Made by a program: the position numbers and the translations under genes. The notes under the pieces are model-generated. The model saw only the letters and a list, made by a program, of their open reading frames with translations. It made no database searches and was not told the DNA's origin. 5,906 nt of DNA from the NCBI GenBank assembly GCA_910577795.1, contig CAJTNW010000029.1, forward strand, positions 1 to 5,906, written 5' to 3'. This document shows, piece after piece, positions 1 to 5,906 of the stretch. Source of the DNA: an uncultured Christensenella sp. GTDB lineage: Bacteria > Bacillota > Clostridia > Christensenellales > UBA3700. How positions within the stretch are numbered: the stretch's first letter is position 1; each line of letters begins with the position of its first letter.

Positions 1-402
1 CCTATTGCTATGTGTAGCGGTATAGTTTCTGAAGAAAGTTTAGTACATGAGCGATTAAAAAACAAAGCAAAAAATACCCTAAAAGTATATGATAAGAGAT
101 TTCAAGAAATTAGGAAAAAGTTTGACAATTTACAAGATAAGTTTGAATTTAGTAAAAATATTTTGTTGATTAATGAAGTTGCATATCCAAATACAATTTT
201 TAACATTCGTGCAATTATTGAGATATTACAGACTCAAAATGATTTTGCTTTTAATAAAGAATACGAACTCCTAGAAATTGGACAATCATTAAATAAATTA
301 AAAACTGATGAACTTATTAATGTACTTATTACAATAGGATTTGATAGGATAGTATTTAGTAATAAAAAAGGATTTTTAGAATTAAAATATGTAAGGAAGT
401 AA
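1..402 (+). CDS. Unrecognised protein, 5'-partial, upstream partner of res
   Basis: The reading frame is open from base 1 to the TAA at 400-402. An ATG lies at position 10, but only nine bases precede it, they hold no Shine-Dalgarno sequence, and the frame has no upstream stop. The gene therefore probably begins outside the window, and what is seen (134 codons) is its C-terminal part. The residues are highly charged. A Lys/Glu-rich stretch, about 14-50 counted from the ATG at 10, looks helical and possibly coiled-coil, and is followed by a mixed region ending in a basic tail. I see no methyltransferase motif (no DPPY, no FxGxG), no nuclease motif and no membrane segment. Its stop lies three bases before the res start, and the res ribosome binding site is inside its last codons, so the two are almost certainly co-transcribed. 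It could be the distal end of a type III Mod subunit (outside the catalytic motifs) or a separate accessory protein of the operon. The sequence does not decide between these. Confidence 0.6.
   Translation, partial: PIAMCSGIVSEESLVHERLKNKAKNTLKVYDKRFQEIRKKFDNLQDKFEFSKNILLINEVAYPNTIFNIRAIIEILQTQNDFAFNKEYELLEIGQSLNKLKTDELINVLITIGFDRIVFSNKKGFLELKYVRK
393..399 (+). promoter_or_regulatory. Ribosome binding site of res inside the upstream gene
   Basis: AAGGAAG lies six bases before the ATG at 406 and entirely within the last codons of the upstream ORF. It fixes the res start and suggests translational coupling, because ribosomes ending at 402 clear or re-initiate at the res start. Confidence 0.7.
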
Positions 403-405
403 AAA

Positions 406-3400
406 ATGAAATTTAAATTTAAGACACAACCATATCAGCAAGAGGCAGTGGAAAATATCTGCAAGGTATTTGATGGACAACCTTATATGGATATGGTGAG
501 ATATACAAGAGATTTAGGAATAAAAAAGACATCAAATATTGTTCAAACTTCAATATTTGATTATTATGAAAAAGATGATAATGGCTTTGAAAATGCAAAA
601 ATTTTGTTGAACGAATATCAGATTTTGGAGAATATAAAAGAGATTCAAAAAGCAAATAATTATAAAATATCGAACGCGTTAGATAGTGGTTTTGGTAGAT
701 GTTCCCTTGATATTGAAATGGAAACAGGTACTGGAAAAACTTACGTTTACATAAAATCAATTTTTGAACTTAACAAAATTTATGGTTGGAGTAAATTTAT
801 TATTGTTGTGCCAAGTATTGCTATTCGTGAAGGTGTTAAAAAGTCTTTTGAAATGATGGAAGAACATTTTATGGATGAGTATGGTAAAAAAGCAAGATAT
901 TTTATTTACAATAGTAAAAAGTTAATTGAATTAGATAATTTTGCTTCTTCAAGTGATATTCAAGTTATGATAATAAATGCACAGGCTTTTAATGCAAAGG
1001 GACAAGATGCAAGAAGAATTGGTAAAGAACTTGATGAGTTTCAAAGTAGAAAACCTATTGATGTTGTTGCAAGGACAAGACCTATACTTATTATTGATGA
1101 ACCTCAAAAACTTGGTGGAGGTGCGACGCAAAATTCACTTAAAAAGTTTAATGCACTATTTAATATGAATTTTTCTGCAACGCATAAAAAACAACATAAT
1201 CTTGTATATTGCCTTGATGCACTTGACGCTTACAATAAAAGCCTAGTTAAAAAAATTCAAGTAAAAGGTTGCGAAGTTAAGAATTTGAGAGGAACAAATA
1301 GTTATTTGTATTTGCAAGAAATAGTACTATCAACCACAAAACCGCCAATGGCTAAGTTAGAGTTAGAGATTAATTATAATAAATCAATAAATAGAGAAAC
1401 GAGAAATTTAGGAATAGGTGAAGATTTGTATAAATGGTCTAAGGGGATGGAACAATACAAAAATGGCTATATTATCTCAGATATTAATAAACAAACAAAT
1501 ACTATAACATTTTTAAATGGTAATGTGCTTCATGTTGGTGAGGTTGTTGGTGATGATACAGAAAAAAATTTAAGAAGATTACAAATAAGAGAAACTATTG
1601 CCTCTCATTTTAGTAAAGAAGAGATATTGTTTAGTAAAGGTATAAAGTGTTTATCCTTATTCTTCTTAGATGAAGTTGCAAATTATCGTGATTATTCTAG
1701 GTATGACGAAAAAGGTGACTACGCAAGAATTTTTGAAGAAGAATATAAAAATATTCTTAATGATTATTTGAATAATTTTGAAACACCATATATTAAATAC
1801 TTAAAAAATATTAGGGTAGAGGATACTCATAAAGGGTATTTTTCAATAGATAAAAAAACTGGGCATATAATTAATTCAGACGATAAAAAAGAAACTGGTT
1901 CAGAAGATATTTCAGCCTATGACCTTATTTTAAAAAATAAGGAAAGATTACTTTCTTTTGAAGAACCTACAAGATTTATATTTTCTCATTCTGCTCTTAG
2001 AGAAGGTTGGGATAACCCTAATGTCTTTCAGATTTGTACTTTAAAACCAGGTGGTGATAGTGCTATTGCAAAAAGACAGGAAGTAGGTAGAGGACTACGA
2101 ATTGCTGTAAATAAGTTAGGTGATAGAGTTGATTTAGATTATTGCAAAGATAGGTCAACTTTCCTTAAAATAAATCAGTTGACAATTGTTGCGACAGATA
2201 GTTATAAGGACTTTGTTGCGGATATTCAAAAGGATATTAAGATAAACCTTGCAGATAGACCGACTAAGGCGACAGTCGATTTCTTTATTAATAAGAGAAT
2301 AACTAACGGAAAAGACGAATTAATTTTAAATAACGAAAAAGCAATGGATATTAGAAGCAATTTAAAATTGTTTGGATATATTAACGATGATAGTTTTTTA
2401 ACGCAAAAGTATTATGAAGATAAAACAAATAATAATTTAAAAGAGTTAATTGGAGATTATGCAACATATACAGATAGTATTTATAAACTTTTGCAAGGCA
2501 TATTTGATAGTAAAGCACTGGAAGATATGATAGGTGATGATAGAAAGTCAAAGTATAAAGAAAATCCACTTAATAATAATTTTAAGAAAAAAGAATTTGA
2601 AACTTTATGGAATCAAATTAATCACAAGTACGCATATATGGTGAATTTTGATAGTGAAGAACTTATTGCAAAATCCATTGACGCAATTGATGAAAAACTA
2701 TATGTTGCAGAATTAAAAGGAATTGTTACCACTGGTGAACAAATAATGTATATAGATGAGAGTAAATTGAACAATGGGAATTCCTTTAATGCAGGTACGT
2801 CGAAAACTGAATTTTTTAAAGGTAGCAATGGTAATTATATAAAATATGATTTAATTGGAAAAATAAAAGATGGTACAACTCTTACAAGAAAAACTATAGT
2901 TAAAATCTTGCAAGGTATTAAACCAAATACTTTTGATAAGTTTAAAAAGAATCCAGAAGATTTTATTTCAAAAACAATAAAATTAATCAATGAGCAAAAG
3001 GCAACAATGGTAGTTGACTATATAACTTATAATATTGCTGAAGGTAAATACGATAATGACATTTTTACCGCTAATCAAATTAATATAGAATATGATAAAG
3101 CCTTTAAGGCAAATAGAGCGATTCAAGACTATATAGTTACCGACGGCTATGCTGATAAGAGTGTAGAAAGAAAGTTTGCAGAAGATTTGGATAATGCCAA
3201 TGAAGTTTGTGTTTATGCAAAATTGCCAAAGAGATTTACTATTCCTACTCCTGTTGGGGATTATACACCTGACTGGGCTATTGCGTTTAATGAGGGAAGT
3301 GTAAAACATATTTACTTTGTAGCAGAAACTAAAGGGTCTATGGAATCAATGAATATACGAAAAATTGAGGAGACAAAAATTGCTTGTGCAAAAAAACTTT

Positions 3401-3486
3401 TTAATAATTTAAAACTTTGTGGTAATACACGTTATGATGTAGTTGATAGTTATCAAGAATTATTAAATATCCTTTGTAATAATTAG
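406..3486 (+). CDS. res: Type III restriction-modification system, restriction/helicase subunit (Res)
   Basis: This is the restriction subunit of a type III R-M system. With Mod it forms the complex that, on unmodified DNA, uses ATP hydrolysis to find a second site and cuts. The sequence shows an SF2 helicase. It has an N-terminal Q-motif-like segment (PYQQEAV, residues 9-15), Walker A METGTGKT (105-112), motif Ia VVPSIAIREGV (134-144), motif II as DEPQ (231-234, the type III variant of DEAD), motif III SATH (257-260), motif V HSALREGWDNP (528-538) and motif VI RQEVGRGLR (557-565). The C-terminal nuclease has PD at 955-956 and ETKG at 974-977, the PD...ExK site of the family, preceded by the SVERKFAEDLD segment (919-929). 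At 1026 residues it is slightly longer than the EcoP1I and EcoP15I Res proteins (about 970). No frameshift or missing catalytic residue is seen, so it appears intact. It is the last gene of its operon. No promoter is visible directly upstream, and Mod must lie off-window if present. Confidence 0.95.
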   Translation: MKFKFKTQPYQQEAVENICKVFDGQPYMDMVRYTRDLGIKKTSNIVQTSIFDYYEKDDNGFENAKILLNEYQILENIKEIQKANNYKISNALDSGFGRCSLDIEMETGTGKTYVYIKSIFELNKIYGWSKFIIVVPSIAIREGVKKSFEMMEEHFMDEYGKKARYFIYNSKKLIELDNFASSSDIQVMIINAQAFNAKGQDARRIGKELDEFQSRKPIDVVARTRPILIIDEPQKLGGGATQNSLKKFNALFNMNFSATHKKQHNLVYCLDALDAYNKSLVKKIQVKGCEVKNLRGTNSYLYLQEIVLSTTKPPMAKLELEINYNKSINRETRNLGIGEDLYKWSKGMEQYKNGYIISDINKQTNTITFLNGNVLHVGEVVGDDTEKNLRRLQIRETIASHFSKEEILFSKGIKCLSLFFLDEVANYRDYSRYDEKGDYARIFEEEYKNILNDYLNNFETPYIKYLKNIRVEDTHKGYFSIDKKTGHIINSDDKKETGSEDISAYDLILKNKERLLSFEEPTRFIFSHSALREGWDNPNVFQICTLKPGGDSAIAKRQEVGRGLRIAVNKLGDRVDLDYCKDRSTFLKINQLTIVATDSYKDFVADIQKDIKINLADRPTKATVDFFINKRITNGKDELILNNEKAMDIRSNLKLFGYINDDSFLTQKYYEDKTNNNLKELIGDYATYTDSIYKLLQGIFDSKALEDMIGDDRKSKYKENPLNNNFKKKEFETLWNQINHKYAYMVNFDSEELIAKSIDAIDEKLYVAELKGIVTTGEQIMYIDESKLNNGNSFNAGTSKTEFFKGSNGNYIKYDLIGKIKDGTTLTRKTIVKILQGIKPNTFDKFKKNPEDFISKTIKLINEQKATMVVDYITYNIAEGKYDNDIFTANQINIEYDKAFKANRAIQDYIVTDGYADKSVERKFAEDLDNANEVCVYAKLPKRFTIPTPVGDYTPDWAIAFNEGSVKHIYFVAETKGSMESMNIRKIEETKIACAKKLFNNLKLCGNTRYDVVDSYQELLNILCNN

Positions 3487-3502
3487 TTTGGTTGCACTTT
3501 AA

Positions 3503-3545
3503 TAAAAAAATAAATGAGCAAGATTTATTGCTCATTTTATTTTTT
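3503..3545. terminator. Bidirectional intrinsic terminator between res and mscS
   Basis: ATGAGCAA (3514-3521) pairs perfectly with TTGCTCAT (3528-3535) around a six-base loop. The stem can extend into flanking A/T with one bulged T. An A run precedes the hairpin (3504-3510) and a T-rich tract follows it (3535-3545), so it gives a hairpin plus U tract on either strand. It sits just after the res stop and just past the 3' end of the convergent mscS gene, where one shared terminator is expected. Confidence 0.88.
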
Positions 3546-3562
3546 GCTTACTCTTTTTTTTG

Positions 3563-4459
3563 TTAGTCTTTTTTCTTGTTTGGTGTGAATTCTATTTGTT
3601 TTGGTTCGTTGCTTTTGATTAATACATCAAGTTTGTTGTAAGGTATTTCAATATTATTTTCGTTTAGTTTATTGAATACACTTTCTGTTAAAGCAAAGAA
3701 GCAGTCCCAATAGTTTTCAGTTGCTGTCCATACTTTTACAGAAAAATCTATTGAACTTGAATTCATTTTTGCAAGGTTAACACTATTTGCTTGGTCTTGT
3801 AAAACTAATTCTTGTTCTTTAATTGTTTCAAGTAATATTTCTTTAACTTTTGTCATATCACTATCATAACTTACAGATACATCTAGTGCTATACGACGCA
3901 TTTCTAAACTTGTATAGTCAATTATAGGATTATTAATTGTTACATTGTGAGGCATTGTGATAATTTCGTTATTTGCTGTGCGTAGTTTAGTATTGAATAT
4001 ACTAATATCTACTACAGTGCCAGTTACACCATTAATTTCAACTAAATCGCCAATTTTGAATGGTTTGTTTGCAAGAAGGATAACACCATTTGCTAAGTTT
4101 GAAACACTTGATTGAATAGCAAGAGTAACACCTAAAGTTAGAGCAGTAATAACCGCAACAAGACTTGTAATAGGTACACCTGCAATTGCAAGTAAAGTTA
4201 ATACATAAAGTACCCAAAGCACAAACTTTATAACAGTAATTAAAAAATTATAAACTGTTTGGTCTAGTTTGATTCTTTTGCCAATTTTTTTTAGGAACTT
4301 GATAAATAATTTTATCAAAATAAAACCAATAATGGCTACAATGATAAACAATACAATTTTGCCTAAGCCAGAAGTAAAGAATTTTGTCATAGCAGAAGTA
4401 AAATCATTAAAACCTGCAACAAAATTATCCCAGCCTGCTGATGATAAAATAGATAACAT
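3563..4459 (-). CDS. mscS: Small-conductance mechanosensitive ion channel, MscS family
   Basis: This encodes a homologue of E. coli MscS (286 residues; here 298), a heptameric inner-membrane valve that opens under membrane tension and releases solutes on hypo-osmotic shock. Three hydrophobic segments are visible: TM1 about 33-55, TM2 about 72-93, and pore helix TM3 about 97-131. TM3 contains the family signature QSSVSNLANGV (116-126) followed by NKPFKIGDLVEI (131-142). The beta domain holds GVTGTVVDISIFNTKLRT (144-161), and the soluble alpha/beta part contains VSYDSD (196-201), the ASSI-like SSSID (234-238) and the IPYNKLDV end (272-279). By eye alignment the two Leu residues forming the pore gate of E. 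coli MscS (L105, L109) are kept as L109 and L113. The hinge Gly113 is Ser117, and several packing Gly positions are Thr. The start is supported by AGGCGG (4466-4471) six bases upstream. It is a single-gene unit convergent with res. Confidence 0.95.
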   Translation of the reverse strand: MLSILSSAGWDNFVAGFNDFTSAMTKFFTSGLGKIVLFIIVAIIGFILIKLFIKFLKKIGKRIKLDQTVYNFLITVIKFVLWVLYVLTLLAIAGVPITSLVAVITALTLGVTLAIQSSVSNLANGVILLANKPFKIGDLVEINGVTGTVVDISIFNTKLRTANNEIITMPHNVTINNPIIDYTSLEMRRIALDVSVSYDSDMTKVKEILLETIKEQELVLQDQANSVNLAKMNSSSIDFSVKVWTATENYWDCFFALTESVFNKLNENNIEIPYNKLDVLIKSNEPKQIEFTPNKKKD

Positions 4460-4492
4460 AGTCTACCGCCTTTTATTAAAATTTATATATTT

Positions 4493-4521
4493 ATTCTATC
4501 ATAATTATTGCTATTTTTCAA
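4493..4521 (-). promoter_or_regulatory. Promoter of mscS, sigma-A type
   Basis: On the minus strand TTGAAA (4521-4516) is followed after 17 bases by TAGAAT (4498-4493). Each element has one mismatch to consensus, and the spacing is optimal. Transcription would begin near 4486, leaving a leader of about 27 bases with the AGGCGG ribosome binding site. The region is AT-rich, so the match is weaker evidence than it would be elsewhere, but position and orientation fit. Confidence 0.65.
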
Positions 4522-4631
4522 TAGTTTATTTATAAAAATTCAATATAATTTTTTAAAATTTATATAATTGTTTTAATAAGTGATATTTGTAATAAAATTA
4601 AAAAAATATCCTTATTTTTGCAAGTTTAATA

Positions 4632-4660
4632 TTGACAAATAATATTATAGACTATATAAT
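4632..4660 (+). promoter_or_regulatory. Perfect-consensus sigma-A promoter of the kinase-like operon
   Basis: TTGACA (4632-4637) and TATAAT (4655-4660) match both consensus hexamers exactly with a 17-base spacer. Initiation is expected near 4667, giving a leader of about 60 bases before the ATG at 4729. No operator palindrome overlapping the promoter is convincing. The rest of the 4460-4728 intergenic region is featureless AT-rich DNA apart from the opposing mscS promoter. Confidence 0.88.
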
Positions 4661-4719
4661 ATATATAAATAAAAGATTAAATAAACACAATTTTATAATT
4701 GCATTAAAGTTGATTTTTT

Positions 4720-4725
4720 GGGGGT
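4720..4725 (+). promoter_or_regulatory. Unusual G-run ribosome binding site of the kinase-like gene
   Basis: GGGGGT stands in place of GGAGGT, three bases before the ATG at 4729 (four from the end of the G run). Pairing with the 16S anti-Shine-Dalgarno would keep all positions if the central G forms a G-U wobble. It supports the start at 4729; no other in-frame start near it has a better site. Confidence 0.65.
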
Positions 4726-4728
4726 AAT

Positions 4729-5358
4729 ATGAAAAATAATTATGTAATTACAGTTGCAAGACAATATGGCTGTGGAGGCAGAACAGTTGGCAAGATTGTT
4801 GCGGAAAAATTAGGTATTGCTTATTACGATACTGATTTAATTAAACTTGCGGCAGAAAAAAATGGTGTTAATCCAGAATTTTACAAGGAGTTTGACGAAA
4901 AAGCAACAAGTAAATTTGCAAGTATGTTTGGATATTCAACTGGCATAGGTAGTTTTTATAGTGCAACATACACAGATATGGTTATTAATGATAAAGTTTA
5001 CTTTGCGCAAAGTGAAGTGATTAAGGAAGTTGCGGAAAAACCTTGCGTAATAGTTGGCAGATGTGCAGACTATGTTTTGGAAGGTAAGGAAAACTTGGTT
5101 AAAATATTTTTGCATGCAGATATGGCTGCAAGAAGAGATAGAATTGTTAATAAATACGGCATAAAAGATGTTAAAAATATTGACAAATATATAATAAAAG
5201 CAGATAAGCATAGAGCACAATATTATAATAGTTATACAGATAAGGAATGGGGAGATATTAAAAATTATGATATAACTCTTAATACATCAAAACTTTCACT
5301 TGAAAAAGTGGCAGATATAATATTAAATTATTTAGAACAATTGGAGGATAATAATTGA
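4729..5358 (+). CDS. Cytidylate kinase-like family P-loop protein
   Basis: This 209-residue protein belongs to the cytidylate kinase-like group (Pfam Cytidylate_kin2 type), which is related to, but distinct from, canonical Cmk. The N terminus carries the glycine-rich nucleotide-binding loop ARQYGCGGRTVGK (10-22), followed by LGIAYYDTDLI (28-38), whose Asp residues are typical of the NMP-kinase fold. Further family marks are VIVGRCADYVL (107-117), the FLHAD...RRDR segment (127-138) and DKHRAQYY (159-166) in the lid/substrate region. The expected activity is phosphoryl transfer from ATP to a nucleoside monophosphate in the cytoplasm, but substrates of this branch are generally not established and CMP should not be assumed. 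Cys15 in the P-loop replaces the small residue, often Ser, that I recall for family members. The gene is driven by the consensus promoter at 4632-4660. Its TGA stop overlaps the start of the next gene by one base, so the two are probably translationally coupled. Confidence 0.9.
   Translation: MKNNYVITVARQYGCGGRTVGKIVAEKLGIAYYDTDLIKLAAEKNGVNPEFYKEFDEKATSKFASMFGYSTGIGSFYSATYTDMVINDKVYFAQSEVIKEVAEKPCVIVGRCADYVLEGKENLVKIFLHADMAARRDRIVNKYGIKDVKNIDKYIIKADKHRAQYYNSYTDKEWGDIKNYDITLNTSKLSLEKVADIILNYLEQLEDNN
5343..5347 (+). promoter_or_regulatory. Ribosome binding site of the C_GCAxxG_C_C gene
   Basis: GGAGG lies within the last codons of the kinase-like gene. It is ten bases from the ATG at 5358 and seven from an in-frame TTG at 5355. 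It supports a start here in either case; ATG is preferred as the stronger start codon. Confidence 0.75.
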
Positions 5359-5819
5359 TGGACAGACAGCAAAAGGCATATGAGTGCTTTAAGGAAGGGT
5401 ACAATTGTGCACAGGCAGTAATAATGGCATTTGCAGATGATTTGCCAATTGACAAAGAATTACTTTTAAAAATTAGTAGTGCTTTTGGTGGCGGATTTGC
5501 AAAAACAAGAAATTTATGTGGTGCAGTTGCCGGTATAGGTATGGTTTTGGGAGTTTTAAAAGATTCTTTAGGCGATGTAGCAGAGGATAAAAAGGATATT
5601 TACCAAAAAGTGCGTAGTTTAACTGACCAATTTGAACAAGAAAATAGTAGTTTACTTTGCGGTGAACTTTTAAAGAATATGAAAAATATTACAAAGGACT
5701 ATGTTCCATCAGAAAGAACTGCTGAGTATTATGCTGCACGTCCTTGTGTTAAGTTTATTTTGGACGCAACTAAACTTACTGAGGATTATTTAATTGAACA
5801 AGGCATTATAAAAGCATAA
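5358..5819 (+). CDS. C_GCAxxG_C_C family putative redox protein
   Basis: This 153-residue cysteine-rich protein matches the C_GCAxxG_C_C family by its pattern of conserved cysteines. These are Cys17 in GYNCAQAV (14-21), Cys54 in the CGAVAG core (54-59, the GCAxxG region, with Leu in place of the first Gly), Cys101 in LLCGELL (99-105) and Cys130 in RPCVKFI (128-134). An extra Cys10 lies near the N terminus. There is a Gly-rich FGGGF (43-47) before the core and no signal peptide or clear membrane segment, so it is probably cytoplasmic. The family is regarded as probable redox-active proteins of anaerobes; the reaction and any bound metal are not known to me. ATG at 5358 was chosen over TTG at 5355. 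Its A is also the last base of the kinase-like gene's TGA, so the two genes form one operon, and a strong terminator follows. Confidence 0.9.
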   Translation: MDRQQKAYECFKEGYNCAQAVIMAFADDLPIDKELLLKISSAFGGGFAKTRNLCGAVAGIGMVLGVLKDSLGDVAEDKKDIYQKVRSLTDQFEQENSSLLCGELLKNMKNITKDYVPSERTAEYYAARPCVKFILDATKLTEDYLIEQGIIKA

Positions 5820-5821
5820 TT

Positions 5822-5875
5822 ACTAACATTTTTTGTCGGTATCATTAATTTGATACCGATTTTTGTTAGTTTTTA
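5822..5875 (+). terminator. Intrinsic terminator of the kinase-like/redox operon, two nested stems
   Basis: The inner stem TCGGTATCA (5836-5844) pairs with TGATACCGA (5851-5859) around TTAATT and is followed by a T tract (5860-5864). An outer pair, ACTAAC (5822-5827) with GTTAGT (5865-5870), encloses it and is itself followed by five T. It starts three bases after the stop codon at 5819. The remaining 31 bases to the window end are AT-rich with no feature seen. Confidence 0.9.
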
Positions 5876-5906
5876 TAATATTAAATAAATTAATTAAAAA
5901 AAGGTT

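Noticed and set aside
419..3309. Several open frames of 60-113 codons antisense to or out of frame with res (for example 419-760, 2622-2828 and 2983-3309 on the minus strand)
   Set aside because: They are shadows of the res coding sequence, lack ribosome binding sites and encode low-complexity, Tyr/Leu/Ile-rich peptides typical of antisense AT-rich DNA.
1..3486. Phase-variation repeats in the type III operon
   Set aside because: No tandem tetra- or pentanucleotide tracts and no long homopolymers are seen in the visible coding parts; such repeats usually lie in mod, which is outside the window.
4269..4535. An 88-codon + strand frame across the mscS 5' end and its promoter
   Set aside because: It is mostly antisense to mscS, which has strong homology, and it has no ribosome binding site and no recognisable product.
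4476..4566. A 14-base direct repeat, TTAAAATTTATATA, at 4476-4489 and 4553-4566
   Set aside because: It is made only of A and T in an extremely AT-rich intergenic region, so chance is a sufficient explanation; only two copies exist and they are not placed symmetrically to either promoter.
4688..4701. A small inverted repeat (CAATT-TTAT-AATTG) in the leader of the kinase-like gene
   Set aside because: It is five A/T-rich base pairs, too weak to propose as an operator or riboswitch, and no known riboswitch core is visible in the roughly 60-base leader.
4936..5220. A 94-codon minus-strand frame inside the kinase-like gene
   Set aside because: It is antisense to a well-supported gene, with low-complexity content and no start signals.
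5355..5357. TTG as the start of the C_GCAxxG_C_C protein
   Set aside because: It has good spacing to GGAGG, but the ATG that follows directly is a stronger start codon with acceptable spacing and gives a natural one-base overlap with the TGA stop.
1..5906. Alternative genetic code (TGA as Trp), CRISPR array, tRNA/rRNA or insertion sequence
   Set aside because: Trp is encoded by TGG and a TGA ends the kinase-like gene at a sensible place. No regularly spaced repeats, cloverleaf, rRNA segment, transposase or terminal inverted repeats were seen.

Overview
The window looks like chromosomal DNA of a low-GC Firmicutes-type bacterium, most likely a clostridial or related anaerobe. The evidence is very AT-rich coding and intergenic DNA, AGA/TTA/AAA-biased codons, GGAGG-type ribosome binding sites, sigma-A-type promoters and intrinsic terminators. 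The last two gene families (cytidylate kinase-like and C_GCAxxG_C_C) are also typical of anaerobic Firmicutes. TGG encodes Trp throughout and one gene ends in a functional TGA, so the standard bacterial code applies. No finer taxonomic call is justified.

Left part (1-3486, + strand): the downstream end of a type III restriction-modification operon. A partial ORF of unrecognised family enters from the left edge and stops at 402. Three bases later begins an apparently intact 1026-residue type III restriction subunit (Res), with all helicase motifs and a C-terminal PD...ExK nuclease. The modification/specificity subunit (Mod) is not visible and would be expected upstream of the window.

Middle (3487-4728): an intrinsic terminator that works in both directions separates res from a convergent MscS-family mechanosensitive channel gene on the minus strand (3563-4459). 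The channel gene has its own promoter. The 269-bp divergent intergenic region (4460-4728) holds this promoter and, facing right, a perfect TTGACA-N17-TATAAT promoter.

Right part (4729-5875, + strand): a two-gene operon driven by that consensus promoter. It encodes a cytidylate kinase-like P-loop protein and, overlapping its stop codon, a cysteine-rich C_GCAxxG_C_C family putative redox protein. A GC-rich hairpin with a T tract closes the operon.

The gene families are known. I did not find a convincing undescribed system. The points most worth a second look are the unidentified ORF coupled to res, the Cys-containing P-loop of the kinase-like protein coupled to a putative redox protein, and the threonine-rich pore helix of the MscS homologue.
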